The notes beneath the pieces were generated by a model. That model was not told where the DNA came from and did no database searches. It saw only the letters and a list, made by a program, of their open reading frames with translations. DNA of 64,000 nt, taken from contig JAOADG010000004.1 in assembly GCA_026417415.1 (NCBI GenBank), positions 1 to 64,000 of the forward strand. Direction: 5' to 3'. Of the stretch, positions 40,014 through 50,238 are shown one piece after another; position 1 is the stretch's first letter; the number at the start of each line of letters is the position of its first letter. The position numbers and the translations under genes were made by a program. The stretch is from a bacterium. GTDB taxonomy: Bacteria; Electryoneota; JAOADG01.

Positions 40014-41203
40014 AAATTGCATTGGTACATGATTGGTTAACAGGGATTAGAGGAGGAGAAAAGGTACTTGCCGCCATCAGTGAACTGACTGGACCATGTG
40101 ATTTGTTTACCTTGTTGCATGTTCCAGATAGAATTAGTGGAATCATTGCCGATCATAACATTCATACCAGTTTTCTCCAAAAACTTCCTTTTTCTAAAGA
40201 GTACTATCGTTACTATCTACCTTTTTTCCCGGCTGCAATAGAAAGTTTTAATTTATCACCTTACGATTTGGTATTATCCACTTCACATGCAGTTGCAAAA
40301 GGGGTACTATCACGTTCGGATGCATTGCACATTAGTTATATCCATACACCTATGCGTTATGTATGGGAATTGTTTTGGGAATACTTTGGTGAACATAAAC
40401 ACAGTACTCTTTACCGATTGGCGGTAACGGTGGCCGCTAGAAGATTAAGAGAATGGGATGTGATTAGTGCATCGCGGGCAGATCACTACTTGGCCAATAG
40501 TCATCATGTACGTAAAAGGATTATGCATCATTGGCGAAGAGAAGCTGAAGTGGTATATCCGCCAGTAGATACAGAGCACTTTACGCTTGGAAAGCATCAA
40601 GGGGATTATTTTCTTGTTGTCTCCTCTTTGGTGCCCTATAAAAGAATAGATTTGGCGGTTGGAGCAGCGAATCAATTAAAGTTGAAACTGATTGTAGTAG
40701 GTGATGGTCCAGAGAAAGATCGTTTACAAAAAATGGCGGGCTCTACTATAGAATTTATAGGGGCTTTAGATAACTACCAATTGAATGAATTGTATGGAAA
40801 TGCAAAAGCGTTATTATTCCCCGGAGAAGAGGATTTTGGAATTGTTCCGGTGGAAGCAATGGCAACAGGTACGCCAGTGATTGCTTATGGAAGGGGAGGT
40901 GCTATGGAAACTGTTGTTATTCCGGAACGAGCGAAAAAAGAGATGTTACCTGTTACAGGAATCGGTTTTATGGAACCGTCAATCGATTCGTTGGTCAGTG
41001 CGATCAGAAAGTTTGAAACTTTTGAGTGGGACGTGGAAGAAATTAGAAAAATTGCATTGAATTTTGATAAATCCAAGTTTCTGAAACGCTATGCCTCTGC
41101 GGTGATCAGCCGTTGGATCTTACATGGCGGTGTTGCTTCCGATTTACCTAAAAATTTTCTCGTGGCTGCTGAGCACTCTGGGAAGTGGCAAGATGTCAAC
41201 TAA
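39947..41203 (+). CDS. Glycosyltransferase family 4
   Basis: KIALVHDWLTGIRGGEKVLAAI; YIHTPMRYVWELFWEYFG; LFPGEEDFGIVPVEAMATGTPVIAYGRGG. The true start may be the TTG near 40010. Confidence 0.93.
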   Translation: MASFSTSESVSEKGLLQKESTLKIALVHDWLTGIRGGEKVLAAISELTGPCDLFTLLHVPDRISGIIADHNIHTSFLQKLPFSKEYYRYYLPFFPAAIESFNLSPYDLVLSTSHAVAKGVLSRSDALHISYIHTPMRYVWELFWEYFGEHKHSTLYRLAVTVAARRLREWDVISASRADHYLANSHHVRKRIMHHWRREAEVVYPPVDTEHFTLGKHQGDYFLVVSSLVPYKRIDLAVGAANQLKLKLIVVGDGPEKDRLQKMAGSTIEFIGALDNYQLNELYGNAKALLFPGEEDFGIVPVEAMATGTPVIAYGRGGAMETVVIPERAKKEMLPVTGIGFMEPSIDSLVSAIRKFETFEWDVEEIRKIALNFDKSKFLKRYASAVISRWILHGGVASDLPKNFLVAAEHSGKWQDVN

Positions 41204-42623
41204 ACTCGTAGGAACTGGACACGGTAGGACCCGATTGTATGCTATCCCTTTGCTTGCATTCTGTTGTGATGCTGTGGGAACTGCAATGGCTTTTTTAGCT
41301 GCGTACTGGTTCCGATTTTATAGCCCGCTAACCCAATGGTTTCCGGTGATACACGGAATACCACCATTTCAAACTATTCTAAAAGGTTATCTAATTGGAT
41401 TTACATTTTTATTTCTCATTTTTGTAGGACGTGGTTTTTATCACTTTACTGCAGGACGTGGTTATCGTGATGATTTGCCGTTGATGATGAAGCAGATTTT
41501 TATTGCTTGGATTCTGTTAATTGCATTTAACTTCTTTTATCGCGATGATACGTGGTCGCGGTTGATGTACACGATTTTGTTATTTACATGGTTGGCTTCT
41601 ATCGTTATCTGTAGGTGGTTCACTTTTCGTATTAAAAGAGCATTGCACCACAATGGGCGTGGAATGCTAAGATGCGCTTTAATCGGTAAAGGGGAAACTG
41701 CAGTGTTGCTCAATGAACGCTTGAAAGTTCTCTATCACAACGGATTAGAGTACCTTGGTTGGATCTCGGTGGGTACAGATGGTGACCTTCCTGAAAAAGA
41801 TAAAATTGGGATTTTAGAAGATTTAGATACATTAAGAAAAGAGTATCGCATTGAACGTTTAGTTGTTTCTTTACCTGAAGAGGAACATGAAAAACTTTAT
41901 TCTATTGTTCAAACTCTTACAGGAAAAGATATAGAGATTGCTTATGTTCCAGTGCGATTGCAGCAACTCACTTCACGTTTGGAAACAAGAGATATTGGTG
42001 GTATAACTGTTTTAGAATTGAAAGGAGTACCTTTAAGTGGTTGGCGTGCGGTATTTAAACGTTGTTTTGATGTGGTAGTTTCTTTAATTGCGTTAATGGT
42101 TTTATCACCCTTGTTTTTACTGATTGCTGTGCTGGTAAAACTCGGAAGTAAAGGGCCAGTTTTTTATGGACAAGAACGGGTAACTATTGGGGGGAAAATT
42201 TATACTTGTTGGAAGTTTCGTTCTATGGTTCAAGATGCTGAATCAAAAACTGGCGCCGTTTGGGCTGTCAAAGGAGATAGTAGAGTTACACCGATAGGAA
42301 AAATTTTAAGGCGAACCTCTTTAGATGAATTGCCACAACTGTGGAATGTTCTGAAAGGGGATATGTCTTTAGTTGGTCCAAGACCTGAACGACCGCAATT
42401 TGTTGAAAAGTTTGAGAAAGAAATCCCAAGATATCACGAGCGGCATCGTGTTCGCACAGGAATGACAGGTTGGGCACAAGTAACAGGTTTACGAGGCCAA
42501 GCACCTATTGCTATTCGCACCATTGCAGATTTGACTTACGTAGAGAATTGGTCTTTCGGTTTGGATATTAAAATTATTTTGATGACCTTTTATGCTGTGA
42601 TTTGGGGAAAAGATGCTTACTAA
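41193..42623 (+). CDS. Undecaprenyl-phosphate sugar phosphotransferase (WbaP/WcaJ family)
   Basis: N-terminal TM helices, KRCFDVVVSLIALMVLSPLFLLIAVLVKLGSKGPVFYGQERVT, LRRTSLDELPQLWNVLKGDMSLVGPRPERP. ATG at 41193 preferred. Confidence 0.94.
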   Translation: MSTKLVGTGHGRTRLYAIPLLAFCCDAVGTAMAFLAAYWFRFYSPLTQWFPVIHGIPPFQTILKGYLIGFTFLFLIFVGRGFYHFTAGRGYRDDLPLMMKQIFIAWILLIAFNFFYRDDTWSRLMYTILLFTWLASIVICRWFTFRIKRALHHNGRGMLRCALIGKGETAVLLNERLKVLYHNGLEYLGWISVGTDGDLPEKDKIGILEDLDTLRKEYRIERLVVSLPEEEHEKLYSIVQTLTGKDIEIAYVPVRLQQLTSRLETRDIGGITVLELKGVPLSGWRAVFKRCFDVVVSLIALMVLSPLFLLIAVLVKLGSKGPVFYGQERVTIGGKIYTCWKFRSMVQDAESKTGAVWAVKGDSRVTPIGKILRRTSLDELPQLWNVLKGDMSLVGPRPERPQFVEKFEKEIPRYHERHRVRTGMTGWAQVTGLRGQAPIAIRTIADLTYVENWSFGLDIKIILMTFYAVIWGKDAY

Positions 42624-43455
42624 CTTCAAAACGTTACTTTATCTGGTTTTATTGAACGGACTATGTGTTGTTAACAATTGGGTTTATGCGAAAACACCTT
42701 TTGCAGCAACTCCTATTCAACGTCCTGTTGTGAATAATGCATTTGGTGTGGGTGAACGATTGATGTTTAGTGTTGATTTTGGTGCAATTACTGCAGGTTA
42801 TGCTTCGCTGGAAGTGTTACAAGTGATTGAACTCGCTGGAAGGCGAACCTATAGAATTCGAGCCGAAGCAAAATCATCCAAAGGGTTTGATTATGTTTAC
42901 AAAGTTCGTGATCGCATTGAAAGTTTTGTGGATAGCATTGATTTTTATACACTTCGCTTTGTGAAACGGTTACGTGAAGGAAATTATAAAGATGATAAAT
43001 TGGTTACGTATGACCATAGTACACGAAAAGCTAAATTGCTGAGTTGGGGTAAAGAGGACGTAACCACTGATTTCGATTCATTGACTCAGGATGTACTTTC
43101 TGCACTCTATTTTGTGCGATTGTTTGATTTGAAAGTAGATTCTTCTGTGTATTTTCCTGTGCATGACATTAAAAAAAGTTATCCTCTGCGAGTTGAAGTG
43201 CAACGTAGAGAGAGAGTGAAAGTTCCTGCAGGTGAGTTTGATTGTTTGGTGGTAGAACCCAAATTGCAATCAGAAGGGATATTCAAAAGAAAAGGAAGAA
43301 TTTGGGTTTGGTTAACCAATGATGAAAAAAAGATGCCAGTCAAAATGGAAAGCGAACTTCCGTTTGGTGCCATTAGTGCAAATTTGATAGAATATCATTT
43401 AGGTATTCCTCCAGCCAAGTTGACCTTGTATAATGATGGAATTCCAACGAAATGA
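42613..43455 (+). CDS. DUF3108 domain-containing protein
   Basis: Signal peptide; FGVGERLMFSVDFGAITAGYASLEV...SSKGFDYVYKVRDRIESFVD pattern. Confidence 0.85.
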   Translation: MLTNFKTLLYLVLLNGLCVVNNWVYAKTPFAATPIQRPVVNNAFGVGERLMFSVDFGAITAGYASLEVLQVIELAGRRTYRIRAEAKSSKGFDYVYKVRDRIESFVDSIDFYTLRFVKRLREGNYKDDKLVTYDHSTRKAKLLSWGKEDVTTDFDSLTQDVLSALYFVRLFDLKVDSSVYFPVHDIKKSYPLRVEVQRRERVKVPAGEFDCLVVEPKLQSEGIFKRKGRIWVWLTNDEKKMPVKMESELPFGAISANLIEYHLGIPPAKLTLYNDGIPTK

Positions 43456-44438
43456 TTTTAGTTACAGGCGCATTTGGTTTTATCGGTAGTACCTTAGTAG
43501 CACGGCTGAATCAGTTGGGCTATACCGATTTAATTTTGGTGGATCGTTTTGGTGCTGGTTTCAAATGGAAAAATATTCTTGGGTTACGGTTTCAAAAAGT
43601 CGTTGATAGAAATCAACTTTTTGATCTATTACAAACAGAACGATGGGCTTCGCAGATAACGGATATCTTTCATTTCGGTGCCAATACTGATACTACACAG
43701 ACCGATGCCGATTATCTTTATCAATGGAATGTGGACTATTCCATAAAGTTGTGCAATTGGGCAATTGCACGGGGAATACGTTTTTTTTATGCATCATCTG
43801 CTGCGGTGTATGGTGATGGTGCTTTAGGGTTTTCAGATGATCCGAATCTAACCTTTCGTCTTAAGCCCTTAAATGCTTATGGATTCTCCAAATGGTTATT
43901 TGATAAATACATTCTTGAAAATGACTATTATGAAAAAGTAGTCGGTTTTCGGTTTTTTAATGTTTTTGGACCAAATGAGTATCACAAAGGAAGGATGGCA
44001 TCAGTCGTATACCATGCTTTTCCACAAGTGAGTAAATCCAAGAAAATGGTTCTATTTCAATCCCATCATCCCCATTACAAGGATGGTGAACAAACCAGAG
44101 ATTTTATTTACATTGATGAAGTTTTGGATGCGATTGTATTTGCCTTTCAAAGGAAGGAAATGGTTGGCATTTTTAATTTAGGTACAGAAATACCGCATAC
44201 TTTCTATCAATTGGCTGAAGCGGTATTCAAAGCATTAGAGACACCTGTAAACATTGAATACATTCCAACTCCTGAACATATCCGAGAAAAATACCAATAC
44301 TACACTTGTGCAGATATGTCAAGGTGGTATCAATACAATTTTCCAAAATTTCAAGATCAATTTCAAAATCATATAAGTAATTATATTCAGAATTACCTTT
44401 CACAAGGGAAATATTATTCAGAGAATCTTGGGTTATGA
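43452..44438 (+). CDS. hldD: ADP-L-glycero-D-manno-heptose 6-epimerase
   Basis: ILVTGAFGFIGSTLVARLN, YASSAAVYGDG, NAYGFSKWLFDKY, FFNVFGPNEYHKG RMASV. Confidence 0.95.
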   Translation: MILVTGAFGFIGSTLVARLNQLGYTDLILVDRFGAGFKWKNILGLRFQKVVDRNQLFDLLQTERWASQITDIFHFGANTDTTQTDADYLYQWNVDYSIKLCNWAIARGIRFFYASSAAVYGDGALGFSDDPNLTFRLKPLNAYGFSKWLFDKYILENDYYEKVVGFRFFNVFGPNEYHKGRMASVVYHAFPQVSKSKKMVLFQSHHPHYKDGEQTRDFIYIDEVLDAIVFAFQRKEMVGIFNLGTEIPHTFYQLAEAVFKALETPVNIEYIPTPEHIREKYQYYTCADMSRWYQYNFPKFQDQFQNHISNYIQNYLSQGKYYSENLGL

Positions 44439-45427
44439 TGAATCAAAATAATCATCGCTACATCAACTTGTTAGATCGTTGTGTAGGCGTTTCAGTGGCT
44501 GTTGTTGGCGACTTAATGCTTGACTATTACATCACAGGTAGAGTAGAAAGGATTTCGCCTGAAGCACCCGTTCCAATCATTGACGTAGAAAAGGAATACT
44601 CTTTACCGGGTGGTGCAGCCAATGTTATTCAAAATGTAGTCGCTTTAGGTGCCCATGCGATTCCTTTTGGTGTTATTGGAAACGATTTGCATGGTGAAGA
44701 AGTGTTGAAACTGTTGCAATCTTTACGATGTATGATGGATGGTGTGATTGTGGATCCCCATAGACCCACCACCACAAAAACCAGAATAATGGCTGGCTCG
44801 CATCATATTGTCCGCGTAGATTATGAATCAAGACACGAAATTGATGATTTGGTTCAACAAAAATTGATGTCGGCTTTTCGTGAAGCCATAGAGGCCGATC
44901 ATATTCGTGCAATCGTGATTCAAGATTACAACAAAGGGGTAATGAGAGAAGATGTAATTCGTGGAGTAATCCAAATTGCAAAGGAATTCAGCATTCCAGT
45001 GTTGGTAGATCCAAAACAAAAAAACTTTTTTGCATATCAAAATGTGTCGGTTTTCAAACCCAACTTGAGAGAGACAGCAGCAGCGTTAAATAGAACCATT
45101 GAAACGGATAATGATATTCAGGAAGCAATTTACTCACTCCGAGAGAAAACCCAAGCAGAGAATATCTTATTGACCTTAGGTGCTGCTGGAATGACATTAT
45201 TGACCAATCAACAAACCTTGTATATTCCAACTACTGCAAGGAAAGTTGCAGACGTTTCAGGTGCAGGGGATACTGTGATAGCGACTATGGCGACCATGAT
45301 GGCAGCAGGTGGTGATCCTATCGCTTCGGCAAGAATAGCCAATTGTGCGGCAGGAATAGTGGTCGGAGAAGTTGGTGCGGTTCCTGTGAATAAAGAGCAC
45401 TTGCGAACGGCTGTCAAACAGTTGTAA
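44435..45427 (+). CDS. D-glycero-beta-D-manno-heptose-7-phosphate kinase (RfaE domain I)
   Basis: PfkB-type kinase: GDLMLDYYITGRVERISPEAPVPI, VLVDPKQKNF, DVSGAGDTVIATMA. Confidence 0.94.
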   Translation: MMNQNNHRYINLLDRCVGVSVAVVGDLMLDYYITGRVERISPEAPVPIIDVEKEYSLPGGAANVIQNVVALGAHAIPFGVIGNDLHGEEVLKLLQSLRCMMDGVIVDPHRPTTTKTRIMAGSHHIVRVDYESRHEIDDLVQQKLMSAFREAIEADHIRAIVIQDYNKGVMREDVIRGVIQIAKEFSIPVLVDPKQKNFFAYQNVSVFKPNLRETAAALNRTIETDNDIQEAIYSLREKTQAENILLTLGAAGMTLLTNQQTLYIPTTARKVADVSGAGDTVIATMATMMAAGGDPIASARIANCAAGIVVGEVGAVPVNKEHLRTAVKQL

Positions 45428-45454
45428 ACTTATTGGCTAAGTTTTTCTACCAAA

Positions 45455-45528
45455 GGGCGCTTAGCTCAGCTGGCTAGAGCGCTGGTCTCACATACCAGAG
45501 GTCACTGGTTCAAGTCCAGTAGCGCCCA
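45455..45528 (+). tRNA. tRNA-Val (anticodon CAC)
   Basis: GGGCGCT/AGCGCCC acceptor, CTGGT-CTCACAT-ACCAG anticodon arm, GGTTCAAGTCC T-arm; CCA not encoded. Confidence 0.95.
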
Positions 45529-45529
45529 C

Positions 45530-45562
45530 AACTCCTTTACTTGCTCTCGGAGTAAAGGAGTT
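45530..45562 (+). terminator. Terminator hairpin downstream of tRNA-Val
   Basis: AACTCCTTTAC / GTAAAGGAGTT stem followed by TTGTCTTG; short T-run. Confidence 0.65.
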
Positions 45563-45593
45563 TTGTCTTGTTAAAAAAAGGATTTACAAAAAA

Positions 45594-46061
45594 ATGGTAC
45601 TCACATTAGAAGAAGCGGTACGAAAAAGACACCTTTTAAAACTAATAGGCGAAACCTTGGTGATGACCAATGGTGTCTTTGATATTCTTCACCGTGGCCA
45701 TATTGAATACTTAGAAAAAGCCAGTCAATACGGCAAACAACTTTGGGTTGCTGTAAATTCCGACGTTTCAGTAAAAAAAATAAAGGGTGAAAAAAGACCC
45801 ATTATTCCGTGGGAAGATCGAGTCGCAGTACTGTCTGCATTACGGTATGTGGATCATGTTCTTCTGTTTGATGAAGATACACCATTAGCATTGTATAAAA
45901 CACTTCTACCAGATGTTTTGGTTAAAGGAGCAGATTATACGATTGAACAAATTGCGGGTGCAAAGGAAATTCTTGACAATGGTGGAAAAGTGGTAACCAT
46001 TGAGTTAACACCCAATCAATCTACCACAAAAATTATTGAAAAAATTTTATCCAATTTCTAA
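45594..46061 (+). CDS. D-glycero-beta-D-manno-heptose 1-phosphate adenylyltransferase (RfaE domain II)
   Basis: MTNGVFDILHRGHIEYLEKASQYG (HxGH nucleotidyltransferase), AVNSDVSVKKIKGEKRPI. Confidence 0.95.
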   Translation: MVLTLEEAVRKRHLLKLIGETLVMTNGVFDILHRGHIEYLEKASQYGKQLWVAVNSDVSVKKIKGEKRPIIPWEDRVAVLSALRYVDHVLLFDEDTPLALYKTLLPDVLVKGADYTIEQIAGAKEILDNGGKVVTIELTPNQSTTKIIEKILSNF

Positions 46062-46067
46062 AAGAAG

Positions 46068-47384
46068 ATGTTTGACCAACTTACCAATCGCTTAGAATCA
46101 TTTTTTAAGAAATTAAAAGGAAGCGGACGCCTCACCGAAGAGCAAGTTCGTGAAACCTTGCGTGAAGTCAAAAAAATTCTTTTAGAAGCAGATGTTAGTT
46201 TGTCGGTGGTTCGTGACTTCATCTTGAGAATTGAACAGAAAGCAGTGGGTCAAGAAGTGATCGCTTCTGTTTCACCGGGACACCAAATTATTAAAATTAT
46301 TCACGATGAATTGGTTGTTCTTTTAGGGGGTGATTACCGAACCTTGAAATTAAGTGGAACCCCTGCTGTCGTGATGGTTTGTGGACTGCAAGGTTCAGGG
46401 AAAACCACTTTTTGTGCAAAATTGGCTTTGTGGTTAAAAGAGAGAAAACGATTTCCATTGTTGGTTGCCGCAGATGTGTACCGTCCTGCAGCCATTGAGC
46501 AATTAGTCGTTCTTGGAGAAAAAATTTCTGTACCGGTTTTTACAGGTGATCGTAAAAATCCATTAAAGATTGCGCAAGAATGTATTGATGCAGCACGTGA
46601 ACGAAGTTCAGATGTGGTGATTGTAGATACTGCAGGTAGATTGGCAATTGATAATCAAATGATGACCGAATTGGAAAAAATTAAATCCATTCTTTCACCT
46701 TCGGATATTCTTTATGTTGCAGATGCAATGACTGGTCAAGATGCAGTGAATACCGCCTCTGAGTTTGCAAAGCGAATCAATTTCCACGGAGTTGTATTAA
46801 CGAAAATGGATGGTGATGCCCGAGGTGGTGCTGCATTATCCATTCGACACGTGACAGGTAAACCTCTGCAATTCATTGGTACAGGTGAAAAAGTGGATGC
46901 ATTAGAACCCTTCCATCCTGATAGAATGGCTAAGAGGATTTTAGGAATGGGTGATGTGGTTACCTTGGTGGAACGGGCACAAAAAGCCGTTGATGAAAAA
47001 AAAGCCGCCGAGTTAGCCGAACGAATGCTGACCAATACTTTTACATTAGAGGATTTCTTGGAACAGTTGGACAGTATTAAGAAAATGGGATCTTTGCAAG
47101 AGTTGATCAAGATGATACCCGGAATTGGTTCCAAAATAAAGGATACAGAAATTGATGAAAAGGAATTGGTGATTGTAAAATCCATCATTCAAAGTATGAC
47201 CAAAGAAGAGCGAAGAAGACCTCAGATTATTGATCTTTCCAGAAAACGAAGAATTGCTTTAGGAAGCGGTAGATCTATTCAAGAAGTTAATCGGTTACTC
47301 AATCAGTATGAGCAGATACGAAAAATGATGAGCAAAATGGGTGGTGCGCAATTGAAGAAAGGTAAAATCCCTTTTGCATTTTAA
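46068..47384 (+). CDS. ffh: Signal recognition particle protein Ffh
   Basis: GLQGSGKTTFCAKLA, DTAGRLAIDNQMM, TKMDGDARGGAALSI, C-terminal M domain. Confidence 0.97.
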   Translation: MFDQLTNRLESFFKKLKGSGRLTEEQVRETLREVKKILLEADVSLSVVRDFILRIEQKAVGQEVIASVSPGHQIIKIIHDELVVLLGGDYRTLKLSGTPAVVMVCGLQGSGKTTFCAKLALWLKERKRFPLLVAADVYRPAAIEQLVVLGEKISVPVFTGDRKNPLKIAQECIDAARERSSDVVIVDTAGRLAIDNQMMTELEKIKSILSPSDILYVADAMTGQDAVNTASEFAKRINFHGVVLTKMDGDARGGAALSIRHVTGKPLQFIGTGEKVDALEPFHPDRMAKRILGMGDVVTLVERAQKAVDEKKAAELAERMLTNTFTLEDFLEQLDSIKKMGSLQELIKMIPGIGSKIKDTEIDEKELVIVKSIIQSMTKEERRRPQIIDLSRKRRIALGSGRSIQEVNRLLNQYEQIRKMMSKMGGAQLKKGKIPFAF

Positions 47385-47429
47385 CCGTATCATAATCAAG
47401 TTACAACAAAAATAAGAATAAGGAGAAAA

Positions 47430-47783
47430 ATGGTTAAAATTCGTTTAGGACGGTTTGGACGTAAAAAAAGACCGTTTTACCGTATTTTAGTGACAGATGC
47501 ACGTTCGCCAAGAGATAGTGGATTTATTGAAAAAATTGGTACCTATGATCCTCTTCATCCAATCAGTAAAGTAGAAGTCAACATTGATAAAGCATTAGAA
47601 TGGTTAGAAAAAGGTGCTCAGCCTACGGATACTGTGCGTTCAATCTTCTCCCAACAAGGAATTATGTATCTTTTTGATCTGAAAAAGAATCAAAATGCTA
47701 CACCTGAACAATTGAATAAAGCGTTGGAAGAATGGCGGGCAAAACATCCTCAACGATTTCCCAAGAAATCAGAAGAAGAATAG
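47430..47783 (+). CDS. rpsP: 30S ribosomal protein S16
   Basis: MVKIRLGRFGRKKRPFYRILVTDARSPRDSGFIEKIGTYDP. Confidence 0.97.
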   Translation: MVKIRLGRFGRKKRPFYRILVTDARSPRDSGFIEKIGTYDPLHPISKVEVNIDKALEWLEKGAQPTDTVRSIFSQQGIMYLFDLKKNQNATPEQLNKALEEWRAKHPQRFPKKSEEE

Positions 47784-47805
47784 TTTGAATCATTGATGAT
47801 GTGGT

Positions 47806-48339
47806 GTGCAATCGGAACGAATTACAATAGGTAAAATCATTAAACCGCACGGGATCCACGGCGAATGTGTGGTTTTTTCTTTATCAGATATTGGTAAGCA
47901 TTGGGTTAGAGGAAAAGTATTTTTCATTAGTTGGGATGACCAAAACGTTCACCAAACCGTTCCAAAGGTTACCATTGAAACGGTACGATACAGCAATCAA
48001 AAATTGCTAATCAAATTTGCAGAAATCAATCAGCGTTCAGAAATAGAACGTTTGGTAGGTTCCTATTTAGAAATAGAAACTCGGACACCGATAAAACAAA
48101 AATGGATCTTTTACATTGACGATTTGTTGGATTGTCAAGTTTACACGGAGACACTGGATTACATTGGTGTAGTGGTGGAAGTGCTTGAATTGCCGGCGAA
48201 TCATTGCATTGAAGTGAGAAATGAGTTGGGCGATACGGCGATAATACCATTTCTAAAAAAGTTTGTGAAGAAGGTAGATATAGAAAATAAGAAGATTATC
48301 GTTAAACCGATTGAAGGTTTAATTGATTGGTTGGAGTAA
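47806..48339 (+). CDS. rimM: Ribosome maturation factor RimM
   Basis: ITIGKIIKPHGIHGECVV; PRC-barrel C-terminus; position between rpsP and trmD. Confidence 0.93.
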   Translation: MQSERITIGKIIKPHGIHGECVVFSLSDIGKHWVRGKVFFISWDDQNVHQTVPKVTIETVRYSNQKLLIKFAEINQRSEIERLVGSYLEIETRTPIKQKWIFYIDDLLDCQVYTETLDYIGVVVEVLELPANHCIEVRNELGDTAIIPFLKKFVKKVDIENKKIIVKPIEGLIDWLE

Positions 48340-48346
48340 TCTCAAT

Positions 48347-49075
48347 ATGATGCTGATTGAAGTGGTAACCCTTTTTCCGGAAATGGTAGATGTCGTTTTG
48401 AAAACCAGCATTTTAGAACGTGCTGAAAAGTTTTCCAAGGTTGAGTATCGTGTCCATAACCTTAGAAAATGGGCAAAAGGAAAACACTTGACTGTGGATG
48501 ATGTCCCATTTGGTGGAGGTGCGGGAATGGTACTAAAACCGGAGCCACTATGTAATGCAGTGGATGAATTAAAGCAACAAGCATTCAAATCGGGCTATGA
48601 ACCTTATGTAATCTTTCCGTCACCGGATGGAGTATTATTTTCTCAAGAACGTGCAATCCAACTTGCAAAACGAAAATATCTTTTGTTTATTTGTGGTCGC
48701 TATAAAGGTGTAGATGAGCGATTTCGGCAGACACGTGTGGATGAAGAGATAAGTATCGGAGATTATGTTCTTTCGGGTGGTGAACTACCAGCACTGACCA
48801 TTATTGATGCAATCGTACGATTACAAGAAGGTGTGTTAACAGATTTTGAATCTGCCACGGTAGATAGTTTCTACCAAACTCCTTTACTTGATTGCGCATG
48901 GTACACGAGACCTTGGGAGTTTGAAGGACTTACACCACCAGAAGTATTGAAGAGTGGTAATCACAAACAAATTGATGAATGGAGACAAAAAAGTAGAGAA
49001 GAAAAAACCAAAGCAAGAAGACCCGATTTGTGGGAAAAATGGTTAGAATTACAGAATAAAAAGGAAGAGGATTAA
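48347..49075 (+). CDS. trmD: tRNA (guanine-N1)-methyltransferase
   Basis: [64 protein letters not shown] at 48347 preferred. Confidence 0.96.
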   Translation: MMLIEVVTLFPEMVDVVLKTSILERAEKFSKVEYRVHNLRKWAKGKHLTVDDVPFGGGAGMVLKPEPLCNAVDELKQQAFKSGYEPYVIFPSPDGVLFSQERAIQLAKRKYLLFICGRYKGVDERFRQTRVDEEISIGDYVLSGGELPALTIIDAIVRLQEGVLTDFESATVDSFYQTPLLDCAWYTRPWEFEGLTPPEVLKSGNHKQIDEWRQKSREEKTKARRPDLWEKWLELQNKKEED

Positions 49076-49076
49076 A

Positions 49077-49493
49077 ATGAGTTTTCAATATGCTGTGACG
49101 TCAAGCCAAATGAAAAAAGTACAAGACCTCCCTAATTTTCAAGTAGGTGACACAATTGTGGTGTATGTACGCGTAATTGAAGGGGACAAAGAGAGGTTGC
49201 AAGCATTTCAAGGAACTGTGATTAAAAAACGTGGGATAGGAACTTCTGCTACCTTCACGGTTCGAAAAATTTCAAATGGTGTTGGTGTAGAGCGGATTTT
49301 TCCACTTCATTGTCCTTCTATTTCAAAAATAGAAATCGTCAAGCATGCTAAAGTGCGGCGTGCGAAGCTGTATTATTTACGTGGATTAACTGGAAAAGCC
49401 ACTCGGCTAAAAGAGAAAGCAAGAAAAGTGGAAGTTGTCATTGAATCTACACCAGAGGTCAATGAAACCACTGAAGAGAATGTGGTCAGTTAG
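49077..49493 (+). CDS. rplS: 50S ribosomal protein L19
   Basis: [58 protein letters not shown]. Confidence 0.97.
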   Translation: MSFQYAVTSSQMKKVQDLPNFQVGDTIVVYVRVIEGDKERLQAFQGTVIKKRGIGTSATFTVRKISNGVGVERIFPLHCPSISKIEIVKHAKVRRAKLYYLRGLTGKATRLKEKARKVEVVIESTPEVNETTEENVVS

Positions 49494-49529
49494 CCGTTCT
49501 TTGAGAACTGTATAGGAATTTTTCTTTCT

Positions 49530-49647
49530 TAAACCAAACAACAGCGAAGTCGGTGAGAATCCGACACTGCCCCGCAACTGTGATTGGTGTATGCCATAAG
49601 TCAGGTCGCCTGTTTCATCAAACGTAACCTCCGTGGGGAGGGAGACG
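49530..49647 (+). promoter_or_regulatory. Cobalamin riboswitch with SD-sequestering hairpin
   Basis: Core matches the cobalamin consensus: AGCGAAGTCGGTGAGAATCCGACACTGCCCCGCAACTGTGAT...GCCATAAGTCAGGTCGCCTG; followed by CCTCC-GTGG-GGAGG hairpin covering the SD of the next gene. Confidence 0.9.
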
Positions 49648-50238
49648 ATGCCTAAAGAACTTCAAACCGCACAAACCAATGAACTACCGTTTCAATCCGT
49701 TGCACAGATTGCACAAATTGGTGTATGGTCCGCTGCGGTAGCCGCAGTGGGATATTTATTTTCGTTTATTCCTAACGTAGAAGCAGTTACCTTTACAACC
49801 GCATTAGCAGGAGTATTCTTAGGTCCAATCAATGGGGCTATTGTGGGTGGAATTGGAATCGCGATTTATTCTTTGTTCAATCCGTGGGGTTTTCCACCTA
49901 TTCTACTGTTATTGGTTCAAATGGTAGCAATGGCTTCTATTGGTGGAATTTCTGGAATACTAAAAAGGTTCATACCGCATCGCATTCATTTCAGAATTCT
50001 TTTTTGGGGTGTTGTAGGTTTAATGGGTTCATTGTGGTATGACCTCTTGACTACACTGATTACTCCATTTTTAGCAGAAATGCAAGGACAATCGCTACTT
50101 GTGGTACTCGTTGCACAAATTCCCTTTACTGCGGTTAAAGGTCTTGCCAATATTATCCTCTTCGCATCACTGTTTGATCCACTGCGTTTGCGGATTGAGA
50201 AGATACGACAGACCTCGTTGACTATGAGGCACAAGTGA
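49648..50238 (+). CDS. ECF-type transporter S component, predicted cobalamin- or precursor-related
   Basis: About 6 hydrophobic segments; AALAGVFLGPINGAIVGGIGIAIYSLFNP pattern typical of ECF S components; directly under the cobalamin riboswitch. ATG at 49648. Confidence 0.78.
   Translation: MPKELQTAQTNELPFQSVAQIAQIGVWSAAVAAVGYLFSFIPNVEAVTFTTALAGVFLGPINGAIVGGIGIAIYSLFNPWGFPPILLLLVQMVAMASIGGISGILKRFIPHRIHFRILFWGVVGLMGSLWYDLLTTLITPFLAEMQGQSLLVVLVAQIPFTAVKGLANIILFASLFDPLRLRIEKIRQTSLTMRHK

Noticed and set aside
46736-47188. 150-aa ORF antisense to ffh
   Set aside because: Antisense shadow ORF of a highly conserved gene; Ser/Cys/Phe-rich translation with no domain signal.
49494-49530. Small GTTCT-TTG-AGAAC hairpin after rplS
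   Set aside because: Only a 5-bp stem and no adjacent T-run; too weak to call a terminator.
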